Made by a program: the position numbers and the translations under genes | Assembly (NCBI GenBank): GCA_021767845.1 | Contig: JAASSQ010000222.1 | Span: forward strand, 1-5,012 | Direction: 5' to 3' | DNA from: Roseovarius sp. | Lineage (GTDB): Bacteria; Pseudomonadota; Alphaproteobacteria; Rhodobacterales; Rhodobacteraceae | Length of the DNA stretch: 5,012 nucleotides | The notes under the pieces: model-generated | Database searches by the model: none | What the model was told of the DNA's origin: nothing | The model's input: the letters and a program-made list of their open reading frames with translations, nothing else | Shown: one piece after another, positions 1 to 4,821 of the stretch | How the letters are laid out: each line of letters starts with the position of its first letter | Numbering within the stretch: the stretch's first letter is position 1

Positions 1-681
1 CTTGAGGAAGGAAATCCCCATGCCGCCCGGCAGGAAGAAGAACACGCTGTCGGCGCCCGAGGCGCGGATCTGCGCGATCTCGGCGGCGTAGTCGGTCTGG
101 CCGAGCTTGGTATAGACCTCGCCGGCCAGATCGCCGCCGTAGAGCCGTTTGAAGCCGGTCAGGCTGTCCTGGCCTGCCGGGTAGTTGGGCGCCAGGATGA
201 ACGGGTTGGAATAGCCCGCGCCTTTGACATGGGCGCCGGCGGCCTCGTGCAGGTTGTCGTTCTGGTAGGAGACCGAGAAGTAGTTCGGGTGACACCCCTT
301 GCCGGCCAGCGCCGAGGGTGCTGCGTTGGTGGACAGGTAGAACTTGCCCTGCGCGGTCGCCGCCGGCACCACGGCCATCGCGAGGTTGGACCACACGATG
401 CCGGTCAGCACATCGACCTTCTCGGACTGGATCATCTTGTCGGCCAGTTGCACCGCGATGTCGGGCTTGCGCTGGTCGTCCTCGATCACGACCTCGGGCG
501 CGGCGTCGCCGGCCATTTTCATCGCCAGCATGAAGCCGTCGCGCGTGTCGATGCCGAGGCCCGCGCCGCCGCCCGACAGCGTGGTGATCATCCCGACCTT
601 TACCTTGCCGTCCTCGGCCGAGGCGCCGGTGGCCGCCAGAAGGCCCATGCAGGCCGCGGCCACGAGTGATTTGAATGTCAT
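1..681 (-). CDS. ABC transporter periplasmic substrate-binding protein, branched-chain amino acid/amide type (3' end outside window)
   Basis: Reading the minus strand from the ATG at 681 gives an uninterrupted 227-codon frame that runs off the left edge, so the C-terminal part is missing; full-length relatives are usually near 380-400 residues. Residues 1-22 form a Sec signal peptide: a Lys after MTF, an Ala/Leu-rich core, and an Ala-Ser-Ala cleavage site before EDGKVKVG. The mature start, with VGMITTLSGGGAGLG, then a DGFMLA helix and IEDDQRKPD, is the usual first lobe of the Peripla_BP_6 (LivJ/LivK/AmiC-like) fold. Later stretches such as VDVLTGIVWSNLA, FYLSTNAAPS and ILAPNYPAGQDS also fit this family. 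The protein should bind a small ligand in the periplasm and deliver it to a Liv-type permease/ATPase, probably encoded further left. The exact ligand (branched-chain amino acid, amide, aromatic or other) cannot be read from the sequence. A strong Shine-Dalgarno at 691-698 supports this start. The gene lies 33 bases after the Lrp-like gene and is probably co-transcribed with it. Confidence 0.9.
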   Translation of the reverse strand, partial: MTFKSLVAAACMGLLAATGASAEDGKVKVGMITTLSGGGAGLGIDTRDGFMLAMKMAGDAAPEVVIEDDQRKPDIAVQLADKMIQSEKVDVLTGIVWSNLAMAVVPAATAQGKFYLSTNAAPSALAGKGCHPNYFSVSYQNDNLHEAAGAHVKGAGYSNPFILAPNYPAGQDSLTGFKRLYGGDLAGEVYTKLGQTDYAAEIAQIRASGADSVFFFLPGGMGISFLK

Positions 682-690
682 CGCGAATAC

Positions 691-698
691 TCTCCCTT
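691..698 (-). promoter_or_regulatory. Ribosome binding site of the substrate-binding protein gene
   Basis: The minus strand reads AAGGGAGA, followed by eight or nine bases before the ATG at 681. This is a near-consensus Shine-Dalgarno and it fixes the start of the binding-protein gene. It lies in the 33-base gap after the Lrp-like stop codon. I see no convincing promoter in that gap, which fits co-transcription. Confidence 0.75.
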
Positions 699-714
699 GT
701 TTATGATTGTCGGA

Positions 715-951
715 TCAGAACGCCTTGAAGGTCAGCGTCGTTTCCGTCCGCTCGATCCCCTCGATGTCGAGCAGGTGGTCGTTGATGAATTTGCCCACAT
801 CCTCGCCGTCGGGGATGTAGAGTTTGAGCAGGAGGTCGAACGGCCCCGAGGTGGAATAGAGCTCGGAATGGATTTCGCGCAGCGCGATCTCCTCGGCCAC
901 GCGGTAGGACGTGCCGGGCTTGCAACGGATATTGACGAACACGGGGCGCAT
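715..951 (-). CDS. Stand-alone Lrp/AsnC ligand-binding (RAM) domain protein
   Basis: This 78-residue protein corresponds to the C-terminal effector-binding half of Lrp/AsnC regulators and lacks the N-terminal helix-turn-helix. It begins VFVNIRCKPGT, the first beta strand of the alpha/beta sandwich. A helix (YRVAEEIALREI) follows, then the conserved turn and strand TSGPFDLLLKLYIPDG near residues 33-48, a second helix (VGKFINDHLLDIEGI), and the closing strand ERTETTLTFKAF. Such domains form dimers, often higher oligomers, and bind amino acids at dimer interfaces. Without a DNA-binding half it may act as an amino acid sensor or as a partner of full-length Lrp proteins; that role is inferred. It is intact rather than truncated: it has its own Shine-Dalgarno (AGAGG, 959-963, 7 bases from the ATG) and no helix-turn-helix coding upstream. 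Its position just before a branched-chain-type binding protein gene suggests a link to amino acid uptake. Confidence 0.9.
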   Translation of the reverse strand: MRPVFVNIRCKPGTSYRVAEEIALREIHSELYSTSGPFDLLLKLYIPDGEDVGKFINDHLLDIEGIERTETTLTFKAF

Positions 952-958
952 GGTCTGA

Positions 959-963
959 CCTCT
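959..963 (-). promoter_or_regulatory. Ribosome binding site of the Lrp-like gene
   Basis: The minus strand reads AGAGG followed by seven bases and the ATG at 951. It decides the start of the 78-residue protein and shows that the gene begins at the RAM domain and is not a degraded longer regulator. Confidence 0.65.
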
Positions 964-979
964 TGTGAATCCGGCGGTA

Positions 980-1008
980 TTTAAACGCGAAAGCCGCGGG
1001 AATGGAAA
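980..1008 (-). promoter_or_regulatory. Candidate sigma-70 promoter of the Lrp-like/binding-protein unit
   Basis: On the minus strand TTTCCA (1003-1008, four of six matches to TTGACA) is followed after exactly 17 bases by TTTAAA (980-985, four of six matches to TATAAT). The AT-rich patch around 976-985 stands out in this GC-rich DNA. Transcription would start near 973, leaving a leader of about 20 bases that includes the Shine-Dalgarno. The call rests on spacing and partial matches only. Confidence 0.35.
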
Positions 1009-1033
1009 CGGCGAATTTGGCGGGCGTCGCGGG

Positions 1034-1450
1034 TCAGTCCACGATCTCGATCAGGGTGTTGGCGCGGCCAAGCTCCTGCACAAGTTCGTAAAGCCGCTGC
1101 GCGTTGTCGGGATGCAGCCGGATGCAGCCAGCCGAGGCGGGCGTGCCCAGCCGGTCGGTCTGGGTGGTGCCGTGAATGGCGAAATTGCCCGAAAAGAAGA
1201 TCGACCAGGGCATCGGCGCGTTGTCGTAAAGCGTGGAGTAATGCATCGGCTTCATCGCCTGCACCGAATAGAGCCCCGTCGGCGTGAATTTCCCCGCCCG
1301 CGCGGTGGAGACCGGCCAGCGATAGGTTTCGCCGTCGCGCACGATGACGGTCATTTCCTGGTCGGACAGATCGACACGCGCCCAGAGATCCACGGCCCAT
1401 GCGGGCCAGGGCAGGCAGCATAGCGCAAGGATCCCGGCGAGCCGACGCAT
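1034..1450 (-). CDS. Secreted L,D-transpeptidase (YkuD domain)
   Basis: The 138-residue product starts with a Sec signal peptide (MRRLAGILALCCLPWPAWA, cleavage near residue 19). The mature protein is almost entirely a YkuD catalytic domain. It opens with DLWARVDLSDQEMTVIVRDG, the typical first strands, then WPVSTARAGKFTPTGLY. The active site follows: His93 in FAIHGT and Cys109 in SAGCIRL, with Arg111 behind it. Family members act in the periplasm on peptidoglycan, forming 3-3 cross-links through a Cys acyl-enzyme or attaching proteins to the wall; which reaction applies here is unknown. The usual Ser/Thr-His-Gly-Cys reads Ser-Ala-Gly-Cys. The ATG at 1450 shares one base with the TGA of the upstream TerB-like gene. 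A GTG one codon earlier (1453) is possible but less likely. There is no clear Shine-Dalgarno, which suggests translational coupling. Confidence 0.92.
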   Translation of the reverse strand: MRRLAGILALCCLPWPAWAVDLWARVDLSDQEMTVIVRDGETYRWPVSTARAGKFTPTGLYSVQAMKPMHYSTLYDNAPMPWSIFFSGNFAIHGTTQTDRLGTPASAGCIRLHPDNAQRLYELVQELGRANTLIEIVD

Positions 1451-1875
1451 CACGCCGTCATGTGCCGTGCGCGTGCGCCCCGTTCGATGGCCGCGGCGTG
1501 CAGCCGGTCGATATCAAGCTCGTAGCGCATTTCCTCGAGCAGGCGCAGTTCGGTTTCCTGGATGGCCCCGTCGGCGGCCGCCACGTCGCAGCACAGCGCG
1601 TAGGCCGTCTCGAAAAGCTGTTCGGGCAGGTTGTCGCGGATCAGGCCGAAAAGCGCATCGAGCCCGTCCTCGACCGTGAAGAGGTCGAACACCATCTGCG
1701 CCATGACGTGCATCCGGTCGGCATCGTAGCTGGCGAAGACCGGCAGGTTGTTCACCGCGCCCTCGATCTTGACCAGCTCGGCGGTCTGGATCCGCTCGTC
1801 GGACGCGGAGACCGCGATCATCAGCGCCACGAGGCAGTCCTGAGGGGTCAGCGGGTGCGGGATCGGGTCGGTCAT
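1450..1875 (-). CDS. TerB-like (tellurite resistance TerB family) protein
   Basis: A 141-residue, mostly helical cytosolic protein with no signal peptide or membrane segment. Two similar acidic helical segments are visible. Residues 16-42 (VALMIAVSASDERIQTAELVKIEGAV) and residues 95-120 (CCDVAAADGAIQETELRLLEEM) both follow the TerB pattern of small residues, then Asp-Gly/Glu, Ile, x-x-x-Glu-Leu. That pattern binds metal in studied TerB domains. The name derives from tellurite operons, but isolated TerB proteins are widespread and mostly of unknown role, so tellurite resistance should not be assumed. The chosen start at 1875 has GAAAGG (1883-1888) seven bases upstream and lies about 28 bases after a predicted transcription start. 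An in-frame ATG at 1899 would be almost at the 5' end of that transcript and has no Shine-Dalgarno. The stop overlaps the L,D-transpeptidase start, so the two are probably translated together. Confidence 0.87.
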   Translation of the reverse strand: MTDPIPHPLTPQDCLVALMIAVSASDERIQTAELVKIEGAVNNLPVFASYDADRMHVMAQMVFDLFTVEDGLDALFGLIRDNLPEQLFETAYALCCDVAAADGAIQETELRLLEEMRYELDIDRLHAAAIERGARARHMTA

Positions 1876-1882
1876 CTTCGGG

Positions 1883-1888
1883 CCTTTC
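1883..1888 (-). promoter_or_regulatory. Ribosome binding site of the TerB-like gene
   Basis: The minus strand reads GAAAGG, seven bases before the ATG at 1875. It is the reason for preferring this start over the in-frame ATG at 1899 or longer versions running back into the lysK coding region. Confidence 0.6.
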
Positions 1889-1909
1889 GACAGGGTCATG
1901 TTGCGCCGC

Positions 1910-1938
1910 AGAATATTGACTGTCCGGCCCCCCGGCAA
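1910..1938 (-). promoter_or_regulatory. Candidate sigma-70 promoter for the TerB-like/L,D-transpeptidase operon
   Basis: The minus strand has TTGCCG (1933-1938), a 17-base spacer, then TATTCT (1910-1915, four of six matches to TATAAT). Transcription would start near 1903 and give a leader of about 28 bases with the GAAAGG ribosome binding site. The spacer is the same 17 base pairs used by the opposing lysK promoter candidate. Confidence 0.45.
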
Positions 1939-1944
1939 TAGGAA
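1916..1944 (+). promoter_or_regulatory. Candidate sigma-70 promoter of lysK
   Basis: TTGACT (1916-1921, five of six matches to TTGACA) is followed after 17 bases by TAGGAA (1939-1944, three of six matches to TATAAT). Transcription would start near 1951, so the mRNA would begin almost exactly at the base of the hairpin at 1954-1977. The -35 box is strong and the -10 box weak. The elements abut those of the minus-strand promoter, so simultaneous RNA polymerase binding looks impossible. Confidence 0.45.
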
Positions 1945-1953
1945 GCGGGAACT

Positions 1954-1977
1954 GCGCGGCGCGCCATTGCGCCGCGC
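1954..1977 (+). promoter_or_regulatory. Perfect 9-bp GC hairpin in the lysK leader
   Basis: GCGCGGCGC (1954-1962) and GCGCCGCGC (1969-1977) are exact reverse complements around a six-base loop, GCCATT. The stem is all G and C, so it should be very stable in RNA. It ends nine bases before the ATG at 1987. No T-run follows it, so it is not a classical terminator. It could protect the 5' end of the mRNA, limit ribosome access, or be a protein-binding inverted repeat in DNA. Confidence 0.6.
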
Positions 1978-1986
1978 GAAACCATC

Positions 1987-3576
1987 ATGGGAATGACCGA
2001 TATGTCCGAGATCCGCGACGCCGCGATGAGTTCGAAAGCCTGGCCTTTTGAAGAAGCGCGCCGGGTGCTCAAACGTTACGAGAAGGCGCCGCCGGAAAAG
2101 GGCTACGTGCTGTTCCAGACGGGCTATGGCCCGTCGGGCCTGCCGCATATCGGCACCTTCGGCGAGGTGGCCCGCACCACGATGGTGCGCCGCGCCTTCG
2201 AGACGCTGAGCGACATTCCCACCAAGCTGATCTGTTTTTCAGATGACATGGACGGGCTGCGCAAGGTGCCGGGCAACGTGCCCAACCGCGAACAGATGGA
2301 AGAGGACCTGCACCTGCCGCTGACCAAGGTGCGCGATCCCTTCGGCACGCATGAGGGCTTCGCCCAGCACAACAATGCCCGGCTGCGGGCCTTCCTGGAC
2401 AGTTTCGGGTTCGACTACGAGTTTGCCTCGGCCACCGAGTATTACACCTCGGGCCGGTTCGACGAGATGCTGCTGGTGGCGCTGGAGCGGTTCGACAAGA
2501 TCATGGAGATCATGCTGCCGACGCTGGGCGAGGAGCGGCAGAAGACCTATTCGCCCTTCCTGCCGGTCAGCCCCAAGACGGGACACGTGCTGCAGGTGCC
2601 GACGCTGGAGCGCAATGTCGCGAAGGGCACGATCGTCTACGAGGAACCCGATGGCGAGCGGGTGGAGATCCCGGTCACCGGCGGCCATGTCAAGATGCAG
2701 TGGAAGCCCGACTGGGCGCTGCGCTGGGCCGCGCTGGGCGTGGATTACGAGATGTCGGGCAAGGACCTGATCGACAGCGTGAAGCAATCGTCCAAGATCT
2801 GCCGCGCGCTGGGCAAGCAGCCGCCCGAGTCGCTGTCCTACGAGCTGTTCAACGACGAGCACAATCAGAAGATCTCGAAGTCCAAGGGCAACGGGCTGAG
2901 CATGGAGGAATGGCTGCGCTATGCCGCGCCGGAAAGCCTGTCGTATTTCATGTATCAGAAACCCAAGACCGCCAAGCGGCTGTATTTCGACGTGATTCCC
3001 AAGGCGGTGGACGAATATCACCAGCAGTTGCGCGCCTATCCCGACCAGGATCTGAAGGGCCAGTTGAACAACCCCGTCTACCACATCCACGGCGGGGCCG
3101 TGCCCGAAAGCCGGATGGTGGTGCCGTTCTCGATGCTGCTGAACCTCGCCTCGGTCGCGGGGGCGGAGGACAAGGAAACCCTGTGGGGCTTCATCCGCCG
3201 CTACGCCCCAGAGGCCAGCCCCGAGACCCATGCCGACCTGGATGCGGCGGCCGAATTCGCGGTGCGGTATTACAACGATTTCGTCAAGCCGGGCAAAACC
3301 TATCGCGCGCCCACCGGCCTGGAGCGCGAGGCCCTGCAGGAACTGCGCGACGGGCTGGCGGCCTGGGACGGGCCGGCCGATGCGGAAGAGCTTCAGGCGC
3401 TGGTCTTCGCCTGCGGGCGCGAGCGGTTCGACCCGCTGCGCGACTGGTTCAAGGCGCTCTACGAGGTGCTTCTGGGCGCCAGCCAGGGGCCGCGCTTCGG
3501 CGGGTTCATCGCGCTTTACGGCGTGGACGAGACCGTGGCCCTGATCGACAAGGCGCTGGCCGGCGAGCTGGCGTGA
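1987..3576 (+). CDS. lysK: Lysine--tRNA ligase, class I (LysRS1)
   Basis: The 529-residue product is a class I lysyl-tRNA synthetase, the archaeal-type enzyme also found in many alphaproteobacteria and spirochaetes and unrelated to the class II LysS/LysU of E. coli. It activates lysine with ATP and charges tRNA-Lys in the cytoplasm. The Rossmann-fold signature GYGPSGLPHIGTFGE covers residues 46-60, with HIGT (54-57) as the HIGH motif. QKISKSKGNG around residues 294-303 is the KMSKS loop. Other family-typical stretches are LICFSDDMDGLRKVPGN (81-97) and MQWKPDWALRWAALGVDYE (237-255). The helical C-terminal part, from about residue 340, fits the alpha-helix-cage anticodon-binding domain. The length is normal and the frame intact. 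The start is uncertain: ATGs occur at 1987, 1993 and 2002. The one at 2002 (MSEIRDAAM) has GGGA nine bases upstream and resembles the usual N-terminus of relatives as I remember them; the longest version is given. The gene is transcribed away from the TerB-like operon. Confidence 0.96.
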   Translation: MGMTDMSEIRDAAMSSKAWPFEEARRVLKRYEKAPPEKGYVLFQTGYGPSGLPHIGTFGEVARTTMVRRAFETLSDIPTKLICFSDDMDGLRKVPGNVPNREQMEEDLHLPLTKVRDPFGTHEGFAQHNNARLRAFLDSFGFDYEFASATEYYTSGRFDEMLLVALERFDKIMEIMLPTLGEERQKTYSPFLPVSPKTGHVLQVPTLERNVAKGTIVYEEPDGERVEIPVTGGHVKMQWKPDWALRWAALGVDYEMSGKDLIDSVKQSSKICRALGKQPPESLSYELFNDEHNQKISKSKGNGLSMEEWLRYAAPESLSYFMYQKPKTAKRLYFDVIPKAVDEYHQQLRAYPDQDLKGQLNNPVYHIHGGAVPESRMVVPFSMLLNLASVAGAEDKETLWGFIRRYAPEASPETHADLDAAAEFAVRYYNDFVKPGKTYRAPTGLEREALQELRDGLAAWDGPADAEELQALVFACGRERFDPLRDWFKALYEVLLGASQGPRFGGFIALYGVDETVALIDKALAGELA

Positions 3577-3585
3577 TCTGGACAG

Positions 3586-3614
3586 TTGCGGGGCCGCGGG
3601 CCGCTTGCTAGGCT
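3586..3614 (+). promoter_or_regulatory. Candidate promoter of the cytochrome c gene
   Basis: TTGCGG (3586-3591) is followed after 17 bases by TAGGCT (3609-3614), just after the lysK stop codon. Each box matches three of six consensus bases. That is modest, but the spacing is ideal and the TTGCTAGGCT context resembles the TTGCTAACCT before the lipoprotein gene at 4723. Transcription would start near 3621. The gene may also be read through from lysK, since I see no convincing terminator between them. Confidence 0.35.
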
Positions 3615-3621
3615 CGGACGA

Positions 3622-3629
3622 AAGGGAGG
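3622..3629 (+). promoter_or_regulatory. Strong ribosome binding site of the cytochrome c gene
   Basis: AAGGGAGG lies seven bases before the ATG at 3637, close to the ideal Shine-Dalgarno. It selects this start over the upstream in-frame ATG at 3586-region, which would add a charged stretch in front of the signal peptide. Confidence 0.75.
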
Positions 3630-3636
3630 CCGGGGC

Positions 3637-4038
3637 ATGACACGTATCGCACTGATTTCACTGGGAATCCTGGGGGGTGTCGTGGCCTGTGCCGAGGTGT
3701 CGATGCCCGAGCCGCCCGAGGGCAAGGCGATCTATGACCGCAATTGCGCGCAGTGCCACGGGGCCTCGGGGCGGGGCGATGGACCCTGGGCCGAGGGCAT
3801 GACGCCCACGCCCTCGGACCTGACCGCGCTGAGCGAGAACGGCGCCTTCCCCCGCGCCCGCGTGCTGAGCATCATCGACGGCTATGACCGCACCGGCCTG
3901 CCGGGCCACGAGATGCCGGAATTCGGCCTGCTGCTGGAAGGCGACACGGTGCCGGTGGACGTGGGCGACGGGGTGATGACGCCGACGCCGCGGCCCTTGG
4001 CGGCGCTGTTGGTCTACCTCGAAAGTATCCAAGAATAA
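3637..4038 (+). CDS. Mono-heme cytochrome c, predicted lipoprotein
   Basis: The 133-residue protein has a short signal peptide ending in a lipobox, Val-Val-Ala-Cys, with Cys18 as the predicted lipidation site. It should therefore be anchored to a membrane on the periplasmic side. After a brief linker (AEVSMPEPPEG) the cytochrome c domain begins with KAIYDRNCAQCHG. Cys37 and Cys40 with His41 form the CxxCH heme-attachment site, and GRGDGPW follows as in many class I cytochromes c. Met93 in GHEMPEFG is the likely sixth heme ligand. The C-terminal helix LAALLVYLESIQE is the usual closing helix of the fold. The protein probably carries one electron at a time between unidentified partners, since no oxidase or dehydrogenase is in the window. 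It lies 60 bases after lysK on the same strand but has its own promoter candidate. It converges with the next gene at a 7-base gap. Confidence 0.9.
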   Translation: MTRIALISLGILGGVVACAEVSMPEPPEGKAIYDRNCAQCHGASGRGDGPWAEGMTPTPSDLTALSENGAFPRARVLSIIDGYDRTGLPGHEMPEFGLLLEGDTVPVDVGDGVMTPTPRPLAALLVYLESIQE

Positions 4039-4045
4039 CAGGCGG

Positions 4046-4723
4046 TTAGAGGCGGCATATCCCCTCGACCTGCACGCCTTTCCACGGCAAAAGCACGGTG
4101 TCGGGCCGGGGCAGGTCGCCCATCGGGAAGGCGCCTTCGAGCAGCGCGCGCAGCCGCGCGGTGCGCGGCGCGTCCGGGTCGAGCGTGGCACAGCAGACAT
4201 ATTCCTCGACGATGCTGGCCTGCTGCTCGTAGCCGTAATCGAGGAACTCGGCCTCGGTGGACACGTCGAACAGGTAGGGATCGGGGCTGGCGCGGTGCTC
4301 GCCATAGGCGCGCAGGGGCGTGTAGCCGGTGATGTCGCGGTTCTGCCATTGCCAGACATGGGTCACCTCATGGGCGAAGATCATGGCGTGCACCAGCGAC
4401 ATGAACTCGGGGTAGCGCGGCAGAAAATCCCTTTCATACCAGTCCCTTGCATAGAAGACCCGGTTATGCACGACCAGCGCGGCGGGGCCCACGGTGACGG
4501 TGGGGGTGGTGACCGGCGGCACGATCCGTTCGCGGCAGGTGAGGCGGGGGCGCGTGGGGCGGGGATAGGTGACCTTGCCAATGAGCGCCCCATCGACCAG
4601 CCGGACGCGCGAGACATCGAGGCTGTCGCCGTGGATCTGCGTGGCGAGGGCGGCCTCGCCCTCGGTCAGGGGGCGGCCGCAGGAGATCAGCAGGAGAGGG
4701 ACAAGGAGCCAGAGCCAGCGCAT
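4046..4723 (-). CDS. Uncharacterised lipoprotein with HEVTH zinc-peptidase-like motif
   Basis: The 225-residue product starts with a short hydrophobic signal (MRWLWLLVPLLLISC) whose end, Leu-Ile-Ser-Cys, is a lipobox, so Cys15 should be lipidated and the protein anchored in the envelope. The central motif is IFAHEVTHVWQWQ, with HExxH at residues 118-122. This resembles the core of DUF4157-like and related putative metallopeptidases, where the two His bind zinc and the Glu is catalytic. A downstream acidic helix, YEQQASIVEEY (165-175), could provide a third zinc ligand, though which Glu cannot be decided by eye. Four Cys occur after the lipobox (63, 177, 178, 223), so disulfides are possible. 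I do not recognise a named family or substrate. The reading frame stays open upstream of 4723, but the lipobox strongly favours this ATG. There is no clear Shine-Dalgarno; the transcript may be leaderless. Confidence 0.82.
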   Translation of the reverse strand: MRWLWLLVPLLLISCGRPLTEGEAALATQIHGDSLDVSRVRLVDGALIGKVTYPRPTRPRLTCRERIVPPVTTPTVTVGPAALVVHNRVFYARDWYERDFLPRYPEFMSLVHAMIFAHEVTHVWQWQNRDITGYTPLRAYGEHRASPDPYLFDVSTEAEFLDYGYEQQASIVEEYVCCATLDPDAPRTARLRALLEGAFPMGDLPRPDTVLLPWKGVQVEGICRL

Positions 4724-4730
4724 GGGCCAA

Positions 4731-4736
4731 AGGTTA
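4731..4736 (-). promoter_or_regulatory. Candidate -10 element of the HEVTH lipoprotein gene
   Basis: The minus strand reads TAACCT in the context TTGCTAACCT, with only seven bases between it and the ATG at 4723. If functional, transcription would begin at or next to the start codon. The hexamer 17 bases further upstream (TGTGCG) is a poor -35. Support is positional and by resemblance to TTGCTAGGCT before the cytochrome gene. Confidence 0.3.
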
Positions 4737-4821
4737 GCAAGAGGTGAAGGCACCGCACAGCGGAAATGGCGGGGCCGGGCCGAATCGGCGGGAAGACGTT
4801 GGTTAATCAGGAAAAACCGGG

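Noticed and set aside
229..669. A 146-codon plus-strand frame opposite the binding-protein gene
   Set aside because: It is the antisense of a clear periplasmic binding protein with a signal peptide and Shine-Dalgarno. The antisense translation has no family features.
1450..1875. A tellurite resistance locus
   Set aside because: Only a single TerB-like protein is present, with no TerA, TerC, TerD or TerZ genes nearby. The name reflects domain family, not evidence of tellurite resistance.
1954..1977. The lysK leader hairpin as a rho-independent terminator
   Set aside because: The stem is strong, but no T-run follows on either strand, and it lies between divergent promoters where no gene ends.
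1450..2148. A longer version of the TerB-like gene starting inside the divergent lysK gene
   Set aside because: The extra N-terminus crosses the promoter region and overlaps the lysK coding sequence. The TerB domain starts after 1875, where a good ribosome binding site is present.
2239..3231. A 330-codon open frame on the minus strand opposite lysK
   Set aside because: Its translation is an Arg/His/Leu/Gly-rich sequence with no recognisable domain, and it lies wholly opposite a well-supported synthetase gene. Long antisense frames are expected in GC-rich DNA.
2700..3611. A 303-codon plus-strand frame overlapping lysK
   Set aside because: It is a frame-shifted reading of lysK, rich in Arg, Gly and Ala, with no motif and no ribosome binding site.
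3586..3636. An in-frame upstream start for the cytochrome c gene
   Set aside because: The added MRGRGPLARLG-type segment would precede the signal peptide, and the strong AAGGGAGG ribosome binding site points to 3637.
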